Below are positions 1 through 5,846 of a stretch of 5,887 nt of DNA, piece by piece. The number at the start of each line of letters is the position of its first letter. Position 1 is the stretch's first letter. Below the pieces are notes generated by a model that made no database searches, was not told the DNA's origin, and saw only the letters and a list, made by a program, of their open reading frames with translations. Source of the DNA: Flavobacteriales bacterium (lineage in GTDB: Bacteria; Bacteroidota; Bacteroidia; Flavobacteriales; Crocinitomicaceae); contig CANCEQ010000196.1 of assembly GCA_947375085.1 (NCBI GenBank), forward strand, positions 1-5,887, in the 5' to 3' direction. A program made the translations under genes and the position numbers.

Positions 1-88
1 CCCTTTCAGATGGTAAAACAATTGTTAAATGACTTAAGTTTAAGTCATTTTCCTTGATGTATTCGGCAATTTGATCTGTGAATTTCAT
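1..88 (-). CDS. N-terminus of a probable AddB-like / PD-(D/E)XK-family exonuclease (partial)
   Basis: An open frame reads leftward from an ATG at 88-86 and leaves the window after 29 codons. It starts MKFTDQIAEYIKEN and continues to a hydrophobic strand followed by a P-S-E-R turn (TIVLPSER, residues 22-29). A short N-terminal helix, a 'L-x-x-L-x-I-V-x-P-x-x-R' strand and a basic residue is how the large Bacteroidota AddB-like proteins begin. Those proteins have an inactivated-helicase fold with a C-terminal PD-(D/E)XK nuclease and act in double-strand-break end processing. The catalytic part is outside the window, so the product name is an inference from this short stretch. The reading frame itself is convincing because of its codon use and amphipathic pattern. 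The gene follows the KilA-N gene on the same strand after 83 bases. Positions 27-50 of its coding DNA form an inverted repeat, described separately. Confidence 0.6.
   Translation of the reverse strand, partial: MKFTDQIAEYIKENDLNLSHLTIVLPSER
27..50. repeat. 11-bp inverted repeat with 2-nt centre inside the partial nuclease gene
   Basis: The left arm AAATGACTTAA (27-37) is exactly complementary to TTAAGTCATTT (40-50), separated by GT. It lies in codons 13-21 of the partial exonuclease gene, encoding the stretch around E-N-D-L-N-L-S-H-L. The centre is too tight for a normal hairpin loop, so a double-strand protein site or chance are the options. Low-complexity A+T sequence makes chance plausible. 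Confidence 0.6.
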
Positions 89-171
89 TGAGTGTTTATT
101 AGAATCTAACGGATATAAATAATAAATCTAACACGAATATAGTTTTAAAACAATCGTTTTTATTAACTAAT

Positions 172-1011
172 TTATTTCAACTGTTGAATATTTCTATTTC
201 GTACCAAAGAAATCATTTGAGAAATTGCTACTTTGTTCAATTGAATAATTCGTTCATTTTGAGATAAATTTTGTTGAATTAATAAGGAATTTATACTTTC
301 AAGATTACTTAAAACTACTAATTGTTCTATTGTTGCTTCATCTCTAATATTTCCCTCTTTTTCATTTGTCTCTTCTTTCCATTCTTTAGCAGTTTTACCA
401 AAAATGGCTACATTTAAAATATCGGCTTCACTCGCATACACAAAAGAAGCTTGAGTTTTAGAAATTTTCTTTGGTATTAGATTTTCTTTGATTGCATCCG
501 TGTGAATTTTGTAATTAATTTTCGAAATAGTACGTTGTAGGTTCCAATCTAATTTTTCTTTGTTATTTTCTTCTTCTTTTAAGCGTTGAAATTCTTTGAT
601 TACATAGAGTTTAAATTCAATAGAAATCCAAGAAGCAAATTCTAATGCAATATCTTTGTGAGCAAAAGTACCTCCGTATCTTCCAGATTTAGATACAATT
701 CCAATAGCATTGGTGCTTTCAATCCATTTTTTAGGTGTCATTACAAAGCTGTTTAGTCCTGCTTGTTTTCTAAACCCGTCGAATTCGACGGGTTTAAAAT
801 TTGGATTATAAATTGTTTCCCAAAACCCTAATAATTCTATAGTATTTCTATTTCTTAACCAATTTTTAATAATATCATCAGTACTTGAAATATCCTTATA
901 TCTCGCAATGTCTGTTAATGATATATAATCTTCTAAATCAGATTTATATACAACTATACTAATTCCTTTAACGTCTATTTTATTGTTTTTTCCTTTCATC
1001 TTATTTCTCAT
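172..1011 (-). CDS. Stand-alone KilA-N domain protein
   Basis: This is a 279-residue soluble protein with an N-terminal KilA-N domain (about residues 12-145). Recognisable blocks are the 'YISLTDIARYKD' strand-helix (29-40), 'IKNWLRNRNTIELLGFWE' (48-65), 'NPNFKPVEFDGF' (69-80) and the closing signature 'FASWISIEFKLYVIKEFQRLK' (125-145). KilA-N is a DNA-binding module known from large DNA viruses, phages and many bacterial chromosomes. The biological role of the free-standing bacterial versions is not settled. The remaining part (150-279) is mostly charged, predicted-helical sequence ending in a basic segment. The ATG at 1011 is taken as start; a second Met four codons later (999) is equally usable. 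It follows the acetyltransferase by 115 bases on the same strand, and no phage genes are nearby. Codons for residues 72-80 are unusually G+C-rich and form a perfect palindrome. Confidence 0.88.
   Translation of the reverse strand: MRNKMKGKNNKIDVKGISIVVYKSDLEDYISLTDIARYKDISSTDDIIKNWLRNRNTIELLGFWETIYNPNFKPVEFDGFRKQAGLNSFVMTPKKWIESTNAIGIVSKSGRYGGTFAHKDIALEFASWISIEFKLYVIKEFQRLKEEENNKEKLDWNLQRTISKINYKIHTDAIKENLIPKKISKTQASFVYASEADILNVAIFGKTAKEWKEETNEKEGNIRDEATIEQLVVLSNLESINSLLIQQNLSQNERIIQLNKVAISQMISLVRNRNIQQLK
771..796. repeat. 26-bp perfect palindrome centred on GAATTC within the KilA-N gene
   Basis: The half-site TAAACCCGTCGAA (771-783) is followed with no spacer by its exact reverse complement (784-796). 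One mismatch pair (770/797) is followed by two more matched pairs (769/798, 768/799). The inner 18 bases are two-thirds G+C in a gene that is otherwise strongly A+T-rich. On the coding strand it spells F-K-P-V-E-F-D-G-F using the codons CCC, GTC, GAC and GGG, which are uncommon in the surrounding genes. The peptide resembles a conserved KilA-N block, but the codon choice that makes the DNA symmetrical is not required by the protein. It could be an operator, a cruciform or hairpin-forming site, or a recognition site. Which of these applies cannot be decided from sequence alone. Confidence 0.95.
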
Positions 1012-1113
1012 ATTCTATCTAATTTAGTCAAATAGTTTAGATGTGACAATAGGAAAACTCTTAATTTGAGATAATATGTCAACTTATAATAGGACTAAAA
1101 CAAAATCTTGATT

Positions 1114-1133
1114 GAGGTTCTCGAAGTCACCTC
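1114..1133 (-). terminator. Weak hairpin at the acetyltransferase stop codon
   Basis: GAGGT (1114-1118) pairs with ACCTC (1129-1133) across a 10-base loop, and the acetyltransferase stop codon lies at its edge. Reading on the minus strand, the hairpin is followed after about eight bases by a T-rich run (ATTTTGTTTT). The short stem makes this at best a weak terminator, so read-through into the KilA-N gene is possible. Confidence 0.22.
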
Positions 1134-1621
1134 TCAACAAAATACCTACAATCAATACATTTATCAGAATCATTATAAAACTCTTTTTCAAGTTTCATGA
1201 ACTTCTCTAATATTTTAACTGATTTTAAATTGGTCTTTGTAACGTCAGCGGTTATTTTAGTAAACTTTAATTGAATAAATCCATAATCTAAAAGTCCTTT
1301 GGCAATTTCTGTTCCGTAACCTAAACCCCAGAATTTTTCATTGAAACAATAACCTATTTCTGGTTCATTTTTTTCATTCTCTTTAAAACCACAAAGTCCA
1401 ATAAAATTGTCAGTTGATTTTTTTGTAATACACCACCATTTAGTAGAAGTTGTTTTTTCCAGTCGAATGAATTGTTCTAATGTTATTTCAATTTCACTTT
1501 TTGTTTTTACTGGACGAGGTAAAGCATCCATTACAATAGGATTACTCATCATTTCAAAAAGTAAATCTAAATCTGTTTCTTTAAAAGGTCTTACTATTAA
1601 ACGTTCGGTTTGGAAAATCAT
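1127..1621 (-). CDS. GNAT-family N-acetyltransferase (RimJ/RimL-like)
   Basis: This 164-residue protein has the full GNAT layout of the RimJ/RimL (Acetyltransf_3) branch. These enzymes move an acetyl group from acetyl-CoA to an amine on a protein N-terminus, antibiotic or small molecule. The opening 'TERLIVRPFKETDLDLLFEMMSNP' (5-28) is the usual first strand and helix. 'FIGLCGF' (73-79) and 'EIGYCFNEKFWGLGYGTEIAKGLL' (88-111) hold the acetyl-CoA pyrophosphate-binding loop, with the G-x-G-x-G run at 99-103. 'NLKSVKILEKF' (131-141) is the conserved N..S...LEK helix. The glycine normally found just after that helix is absent, and the C-terminus contains a C-x-x-C pair (155, 158) of unknown meaning. 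An upstream ATG seven codons' distance or less is ruled out by an immediate stop, so 1621 is the start. The substrate cannot be predicted. It is divergent from rpiB. Confidence 0.9.
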   Translation of the reverse strand: MIFQTERLIVRPFKETDLDLLFEMMSNPIVMDALPRPVKTKSEIEITLEQFIRLEKTTSTKWWCITKKSTDNFIGLCGFKENEKNEPEIGYCFNEKFWGLGYGTEIAKGLLDYGFIQLKFTKITADVTKTNLKSVKILEKFMKLEKEFYNDSDKCIDCRYFVER

Positions 1622-1631
1622 AGGTTCATTA

Positions 1632-1647
1632 TATTTTTATAAAAATA
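1632..1647. promoter_or_regulatory. 16-bp A+T palindrome in the acetyltransferase/rpiB divergent region
   Basis: TATTTTTA (1632-1639) is followed directly by its reverse complement TAAAAATA (1640-1647), eleven bases upstream of the acetyltransferase start. The symmetry is perfect but entirely A+T. It may be a promoter-proximal regulator site or simply low-complexity sequence. Confidence 0.3.
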
Positions 1648-1679
1648 CAATAATTTAACACAGTCATTAAACGAAGTAC

Positions 1680-1710
1680 CTGTTTATGATTATTAAAATT
1701 TCTACCTTTA
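1680..1710 (+). promoter_or_regulatory. Probable Bacteroidota-type promoter of rpiB
   Basis: TACCTTTA (1703-1710) matches the Bacteroidota -7 element TAnnTTTG except at the last base. CTG at 1680-1682 sits 20 bases upstream, where the TTG -33 element is expected (17-23 bases). Transcription would begin near 1717, leaving a short A-rich leader before the ATG at 1726. This is normal in this phylum, where Shine-Dalgarno sequences are rare. Confidence 0.45.
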
Positions 1711-1725
1711 CAAAAAATTAAAAGT

Positions 1726-2160
1726 ATGTCAAAAGTTATTATTCCTATAGGAGCAGATCACGCTGGTTTTGAATTAAAAGAAGCATTAAAAGTGTATTTA
1801 ACAGAAAAAGGATTCGAATTAAAAGATTTCGGATGTTATTCTGACAGCAGTGTAGATTATCCTGATTTCGCTCATCCTGTAGCTTCTATGGTTGAAACAG
1901 ATGGCATTAAAGGAATTTTAATTTGCGGTTCCGGTAACGGAATCAATATGACTGCCAACAAACACCAAGGAGTAAGAAGCGCACTTTGTTGGAAAACTGA
2001 AATTGCTGAATTAGCACGTTTACATAACAACGCAAATATTGTAGTTTTACCAGCGCGCTTTATTTCAACAGAAGAAGCAATTGAAATAGTTGATATTTTC
2101 TTCAATACCGCTTTTGAAGGTGGAAGACACCAAAACCGAGTTGACAAAATTAGTTGCTAA
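1726..2160 (+). CDS. rpiB: Ribose-5-phosphate isomerase B
   Basis: This protein interconverts ribose 5-phosphate and ribulose 5-phosphate in the non-oxidative pentose phosphate pathway, in the cytoplasm. It is a complete 144-residue member of the RpiB/LacAB family, close to the family's usual length of about 145-150. Visible hallmarks are 'IGADHAGFELK' (8-18) with the D11-H12 substrate-binding pair, and 'YPDFAHPVA' (45-53). The active-site loop 'ICGSGNGINMTANK' (66-79) carries the catalytic Cys67. 'LHNNANIVVLPAR' (99-111) has His100 and Asn101, and 'EGGRHQNRVDKI' (131-142) holds the phosphate-binding basic residues. The leader is A-rich, with a probable promoter directly upstream. It is divergent from the acetyltransferase and followed by the VOC gene after 35 bases, so the two may be co-transcribed. 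Nothing appears damaged. Confidence 0.97.
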   Translation: MSKVIIPIGADHAGFELKEALKVYLTEKGFELKDFGCYSDSSVDYPDFAHPVASMVETDGIKGILICGSGNGINMTANKHQGVRSALCWKTEIAELARLHNNANIVVLPARFISTEEAIEIVDIFFNTAFEGGRHQNRVDKISC

Positions 2161-2195
2161 TTAGTCGATAGATAGTAGACTTTAAAAATAGAATT

Positions 2196-2618
2196 ATGAG
2201 TAAACAAATTTATGCTTGTTTGTGGTCGGACGGGAAAGCTAAAGAAATGGCCGATTATTATTGTTCTATTTTTAAAAATTCTAAAATTACTTCAGCTAAT
2301 CCCATGGTAGTCAATTTTGAAATAAATGACACGCCGTTCATGGTTTTAAATGGTGGACCAAAATATAAATTTTCGCCTGCTAACTCGTATGTAATTCAAT
2401 GTGAAACTCAAGATGAAATAGATCATTATTGGGAGAAATTGGGTGCAGAAGGAGTTTATAATCAATGTGGTTGGTTGGATGATAAATTTGGTGTAACGTG
2501 GCAAATTGTACCTACTATTTTAGGGAAATTAATGTCAGACCAAGAAAAAGCTCCAAGAGTAATTCAAACGTTTATGAAAATGAAAAAGTTTAATATTGAT
2601 GAATTAATAAACGCATAA
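2196..2618 (+). CDS. VOC-superfamily protein, PhnB-like (3-dmu-9_3-mt type)
   Basis: This 140-residue protein has the vicinal-oxygen-chelate fold of the PhnB-like group (Pfam '3-demethylubiquinone-9 3-methyltransferase' family, a historical name that does not imply methyltransferase activity). Family signatures are 'ACLWSDGKAKEMADYYCSIFKNSKI' (7-31), 'FEINDTPFMVLNGGP' (41-55) and the strongly conserved 'CGWLDDKFGVTWQIVP' (91-106), followed by a helical tail. The loop between the first helix and the second strand is short (residues 31-37). This explains a length slightly below the common 150-160 residues. Function and ligand are unknown for most of the family. An in-frame stop at 2169-2171 fixes the 2196 start as the first available ATG. 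It lies 35 bases after rpiB on the same strand. Confidence 0.9.
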   Translation: MSKQIYACLWSDGKAKEMADYYCSIFKNSKITSANPMVVNFEINDTPFMVLNGGPKYKFSPANSYVIQCETQDEIDHYWEKLGAEGVYNQCGWLDDKFGVTWQIVPTILGKLMSDQEKAPRVIQTFMKMKKFNIDELINA

Positions 2619-2659
2619 AACTCTTACAAATAAAAACATTATTACCAATACCTATAACT

Positions 2660-2667
2660 TAGCTTTC
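2660..2667 (+). promoter_or_regulatory. Possible -7 element of the nuclease gene
   Basis: TAGCTTTC (2660-2667) matches TAnnTTTG at all but the last position and would start transcription near 2674, nine bases before the ATG at 2683. No clear TTG sits 17-23 bases upstream, so this is only a candidate. Confidence 0.22.
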
Positions 2668-2682
2668 ACTTAAATCAATTTT

Positions 2683-3225
2683 ATGTTTAAAATACCTGTT
2701 TCAGACGAAATTATTCGTCATTGTAAAGAACAAATTACGGAATACAACTTTGGAAAAAGATGTGAGGCTAATGGAAATCCAGAGCAACAACTAACTGGAA
2801 TTATCGGACAATCTGTTGTTATGAATTTGTTTGGTTTAGGTAACATTAATGGAGAAGATGGTTTTGACGATGGAATTGACATCGTTTACAACAGTAAAAA
2901 AATTGATGTTAAAACAATGGGGCGTACAACTGATGTACAAAAAAATTACACAAATAACTTTTTAAAATTACAGGATTATTTTCAAACTGAAATCTATATT
3001 TTTTGTAGTTACAACAAATTGAAACAAGAAATAACTGTTTGTGGCTGGATTGAAAAACAAGAGTTTAAATCAAAAAGAAAATATTATCCGAAAGGAACTT
3101 TGAGAACACGAACAAATGGTACTACATTTGAAACTTTTTCTGATTTATATGAAATCGACATGACTGATATTCACGATGTGAAAAATGAAGATGACCTCAA
3201 AAAACAATTAAATACTTTCAAATAA
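2683..3225 (+). CDS. Putative PD-(D/E)XK endonuclease, probable restriction partner of the C5 methyltransferase
   Basis: I do not recognise a named family for this 180-residue protein, but its middle reads as a PD-(D/E)XK nuclease core. A helix 'LTGIIGQSVVMNLFG' (37-51) is followed by 'DGFDDGIDIVYNSKKIDVKT' (59-78). There Asp66 is followed nine residues later by Asp75-Val-Lys77, the classical D-x(n)-(D/E)xK metal-binding arrangement. The helix normally has a glutamate after 'G..G'; here it is Gln43. A further strand 'IYIFCSY' (104-110) and 'VCGWIEKQEF' (119-128) fit the rest of the fold. The basic 120-145 segment could contact DNA. An in-frame stop at 2671-2673 fixes the start. It converges on the methyltransferase 23 bases away, which suggests a Type II restriction endonuclease. 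A nuclease of another kind remains possible. No signal peptide or membrane segment is seen. Confidence 0.65.
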   Translation: MFKIPVSDEIIRHCKEQITEYNFGKRCEANGNPEQQLTGIIGQSVVMNLFGLGNINGEDGFDDGIDIVYNSKKIDVKTMGRTTDVQKNYTNNFLKLQDYFQTEIYIFCSYNKLKQEITVCGWIEKQEFKSKRKYYPKGTLRTRTNGTTFETFSDLYEIDMTDIHDVKNEDDLKKQLNTFK

Positions 3226-3257
3226 ACTAACTGAAATTACTTCTCTTTTTATTTGAA
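3217..3257. terminator. Possible bidirectional terminator shared by the nuclease and methyltransferase genes
   Basis: TTCAAATAAA (3217-3226) is exactly complementary to TTTATTTGAA (3248-3257), giving a 10-bp stem around a 21-base loop. Each arm contains the Phe-Lys-stop end of one gene, so both stop codons lie in the stem. The stem is A+T-rich and the loop is long, so it may be weak. The tail-to-tail arrangement makes a shared terminator reasonable. Confidence 0.35.
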
Positions 3258-4388
3258 GTTTTTTGAGTTACCATTCTCTAAAATGTCTTTTATTTTATCA
3301 GCAACAGCTTTTGCCATCAATGGTGGAACGGCATTGCCAATTTGTTGATATTGACTCAAACCTATTTCCCAACTCATTTTAGTTCGCATACCTTCAAAAA
3401 TAAAATCATCTGGAAAAGATTGAAATCTTGCACCTTCTCTAGCTGTGAAATTTCTATTTAAATAAGGATGTATAAAATTGCTTTGAAAAGAAGCAGCAAC
3501 TGTTGGAGCGGGTTTATTTCCAAATAACCTTAAATTATTTTGACTAAACTTTACTTTCGATTTTTCTGATGGATCTCCCCTTTTCACAGCGCCATGTGTT
3601 TCCCAAACATCTAACAAGTTTTTCCCAGGTTTTATGGCATTAAAACGATCTATTAATCGTTGAGTATGTTTCATTGCAATGTGATTATGAACTTTTTTAG
3701 AGTGTAATCGCATTAATTTTTGATAATCATTTGCTGGCTTTGTTAAATAATCTTGATTTTCAGATCCTTCACCTGCATTTATAGTTGGTAAATCTGAAAT
3801 GGCTTCATCTACTGTGATTTTAATTTCTTCATTCTTTTCTGGAAATTCTGGAAATAATCCTAAATCTTTACGAATACCAATTAATATAACTCGTTCTCTA
3901 TTTTGTGGTACTCCATAATCAGAAGCTTTCAATATTCTATAATCAACATTATATCCCGTTCCAGCATTCTCAAATTCTTCGACTATCGTTTTAATAACCT
4001 GACCGCTTTGCATCGATAATAACCCCTTCACGTTTTCCATGACAAAAGCCTTTGGATTATACCATTTTATAACTTTAACATAATCATAGAATAACTTATT
4101 TCTAGGATCATCTTCAATTTTATTTCTGTTTTTATTAGCAAGACTAAACCCTTGACATGGTGGACCTCCAGTTATTACATCTACCGTTTGGTTATTTAAA
4201 ATACTATCAAATGATTGCTTTCCTAATTCAGAAATATCACCTAATAAGAAATTAGTTTCTGGGAAATTTTTAGTAATTGTTTTACCACAGTTAATATCAA
4301 TATCAGAAGCAATAATTGAATTAAAACCTGCCCATTTAAATCCCAGGGTCATTCCTCCGCATCCACAGAATAAATCAATTGCTTTCAT
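3249..4388 (-). CDS. DNA (cytosine-5-)-methyltransferase, probable Type II modification enzyme
   Basis: This complete 379-residue enzyme transfers a methyl group from S-adenosylmethionine to C5 of cytosine in a specific DNA site. The ordered motifs are all present. Motif I 'DLFCGCGG' (5-12) binds AdoMet. Motif IV 'GGPPCQGFS' (74-82) has the catalytic Cys78. Motif VI 'MENVKGLL' (117-124) has Glu118. Motif VIII is 'QNRERV' (162-167). A target-recognition region spans about 215-285. Motif IX-like 'REGARFQSFP' (317-326) and motif X 'QIGNAVPP' (349-356) follow. Nothing is truncated. The methylated site cannot be read from the sequence. It converges on the putative endonuclease, the arrangement expected of a restriction-modification pair in which this enzyme protects the host. 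An orphan methylase is the alternative. No control (C) protein gene is visible. No convincing TAnnTTTG promoter was found in the 141 bases upstream. Confidence 0.96.
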   Translation of the reverse strand: MKAIDLFCGCGGMTLGFKWAGFNSIIASDIDINCGKTITKNFPETNFLLGDISELGKQSFDSILNNQTVDVITGGPPCQGFSLANKNRNKIEDDPRNKLFYDYVKVIKWYNPKAFVMENVKGLLSMQSGQVIKTIVEEFENAGTGYNVDYRILKASDYGVPQNRERVILIGIRKDLGLFPEFPEKNEEIKITVDEAISDLPTINAGEGSENQDYLTKPANDYQKLMRLHSKKVHNHIAMKHTQRLIDRFNAIKPGKNLLDVWETHGAVKRGDPSEKSKVKFSQNNLRLFGNKPAPTVAASFQSNFIHPYLNRNFTAREGARFQSFPDDFIFEGMRTKMSWEIGLSQYQQIGNAVPPLMAKAVADKIKDILENGNSKNFK

Positions 4389-4529
4389 ATTTTTACTAGC
4401 CTTTAAAAGTCTGCGATATTACTAATTTTATTTTGAATTGATTCTACCTTTTGAAAATAAGTTTCTACCCTTAATCTTTACTAAAATCAACTAATTTTAA
4501 AGTTAATTTATATGAAATTACAAGTGATT

Positions 4530-5741
4530 TTACTTCAACATCCCCTCAATCACCTTATATGTCTCCTCTACGTATTTCTCATAATAAATCCCTGTACCCG
4601 GACCATTAAAACCGGTATAAATCTTTTGAATCGTTCCATCTTTTCCTATGTAAAAAGAAGTAGGAAATGATTTTACACCATCTACCATTGGGAATAAATC
4701 GGAAGCTGCTTTTTTATTGGAAGCACCACCTAAAACAAAGGTAAAATCGACTCCATTTCTTGTTTTAAACTTTTGAAGTTTGGCTCTGCTTACTGCTACA
4801 TCATCTCCTGCTTCAAAACCGATTGCAATAATTTCCAATCCTTTATCGTGGTATTTTTCGTATAATTCTTTGTAGAAGCGCGTTTCGTCCAAGCAATTCG
4901 GACACCAAGTACCCATTATTTGAAGAATAGTCACCTTGTTTTTGTAGGCTTCTGAAGGAAAATGGAAGTCAGAACCATCTAAATTTTTGGCTGTAAATTG
5001 GACAGGTTGCGTTGAAATTACTTTCGTTAAGGCATACGGGTCAGAAAGTTCAAACGCATCGTCTTTTTTTCCTTTCCAAGTCCCCTCGTAAGTTTTACCA
5101 CTTAAGAATCGTCCGAAAATAGAATCGTTTTCAATCGACGCTTTGAATAAATAAGCGTGCGAACCATCAAAACAAGAAAGCATTAATTCTTTCCCAAATT
5201 GATTTCCTTCTAAAAATCTAAAATCGCCCGTTTCGGTTAAAAATGTGCCAGTTACAGTTTCGTCTTTTTGGTGAAAAAATCCCATTGCAATGAATTCCGA
5301 TTTCGAATTTGGATTGAAAAATACTTTCCATTTTCCATCCACTTTAAATGGCTTTTCGGTTGACTTTTTTTCGAAACGAGAAGTATATCCATAAGTTGCA
5401 GTGAAAGGAATGCGTGCATTTTTCTTGTTCATATTTACCCAAGAACCAATAAGTTCGGTCGGGTTGATTTTAAAAATCAACTTCGAATTGTATTCAGAAA
5501 AAGTAGCCGAAACAGAATCGTTCGCAAACTCAATCTCTTTTAAAACGATTTTTTCTTCCGCATTATAAATTGAAAAAACATATTGTTTTTTCAATTTTTC
5601 TACCGATAATTTAAAGGGAATTTGATCGTTTTCATTTAGTGAAAGTTTCCCTGTCCAATCTCCTGTTTTTAATTGAAAAGAATTTTTCTGTGCAAAAATG
5701 CAATTAGAAATAAAGAAGAGCGAAAAGAATATAAATTTCAT
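4530..5741 (-). CDS. Exported TlpA-like thioredoxin-fold protein (disulfide reductase family)
   Basis: This is a 403-residue periplasmic or envelope protein. A signal peptide (1-17, hydrophobic core FIFFSLFFI, likely cleavage after IFA) directs export. Cys14 does not sit in a lipobox, so it is probably not a lipoprotein. Residues 25-225 form a beta-rich region with what look like two related halves, beginning 'GDWTGKLSL' (27-35) and 'DGKWKVFF' (135-142). The C-terminal TlpA/ResA-type thioredoxin domain (about 245-400) has the active site W279-C280-P-N-C283 and the cis-proline loop 'SFPTSFYIGKDGTI' (358-371). Such proteins reduce or exchange disulfides in the periplasm, for example in cytochrome c maturation or oxidative-stress repair. 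The precise client here is unknown. It is divergent from the sigma-factor gene and reads toward the methyltransferase with a 141-base gap. Confidence 0.93.
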   Translation of the reverse strand: MKFIFFSLFFISNCIFAQKNSFQLKTGDWTGKLSLNENDQIPFKLSVEKLKKQYVFSIYNAEEKIVLKEIEFANDSVSATFSEYNSKLIFKINPTELIGSWVNMNKKNARIPFTATYGYTSRFEKKSTEKPFKVDGKWKVFFNPNSKSEFIAMGFFHQKDETVTGTFLTETGDFRFLEGNQFGKELMLSCFDGSHAYLFKASIENDSIFGRFLSGKTYEGTWKGKKDDAFELSDPYALTKVISTQPVQFTAKNLDGSDFHFPSEAYKNKVTILQIMGTWCPNCLDETRFYKELYEKYHDKGLEIIAIGFEAGDDVAVSRAKLQKFKTRNGVDFTFVLGGASNKKAASDLFPMVDGVKSFPTSFYIGKDGTIQKIYTGFNGPGTGIYYEKYVEETYKVIEGMLK

Positions 5742-5799
5742 TGTTATCTTTGGTTTACAAATTCTAAAAATAATTCTTTTTTATGTGTTTTGAACAGTA

Positions 5800-5827
5800 T
5801 GCAACTTTATTAACAAAAGATACGTCT
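5800..5827 (+). promoter_or_regulatory. ECF-type promoter upstream of the sigma-factor gene
   Basis: TGCAACTTT (5800-5808) and CGTCT (5823-5827) have the shape of an ECF sigma promoter: an AAC core at -35 and CGTC at -10, with 17 bases between. It does not resemble the housekeeping TTG/TAnnTTTG promoters of this phylum. Transcription would start about 5833, leaving a leader of about 14 bases. Its place directly before a probable ECF sigma gene suggests that the sigma factor activates its own transcription. Confidence 0.55.
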
Positions 5828-5846
5828 TTCTAACGTTGTGTGTACT

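Noticed and set aside
145..160. AAAAC-loop-GTTTT repeat downstream of the KilA-N gene, considered as its terminator
   Set aside because: The stem is only five A/T-dominated pairs and is not followed by a T-run on the transcribed strand. It is probably low-complexity sequence.
1077..1082. TTGACA on the minus strand upstream of the KilA-N gene, considered as a -35 box
   Set aside because: Bacteroidota do not use the standard -35/-10 pair, and no TAnnTTTG element follows at the right distance.
1407..1658. 83-codon open frame on the plus strand
   Set aside because: It lies antisense to the acetyltransferase, which has clear GNAT motifs. The translation is a hydrophobic, serine-rich shadow with no family resemblance.
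1872..2147. 91-codon open frame on the minus strand
   Set aside because: It is fully antisense to rpiB, whose active-site motifs are intact; its own translation resembles nothing.
2148..2162. 6-bp hairpin (AATTAG / CTAATT, 3-base loop) over the rpiB stop codon, considered as a terminator
   Set aside because: The stem is short and A+T-rich, with no T-tract after it. The next gene starts 35 bases later on the same strand, so termination is not supported.
4389..4529. Intergenic space between the methyltransferase and the TlpA-like gene, searched for a small gene or C-protein
   Set aside because: Only short frames without recognisable features are present. No control-protein box or helix-turn-helix frame could be found.
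5745..5752. TATCTTTG on the plus strand, a perfect match to the Bacteroidota -7 element
   Set aside because: No TTG occurs 17-23 bases upstream, it overlaps the TlpA gene leader, and it would leave a leader of about 90 bases to the sigma gene, which already has a better ECF-type promoter.
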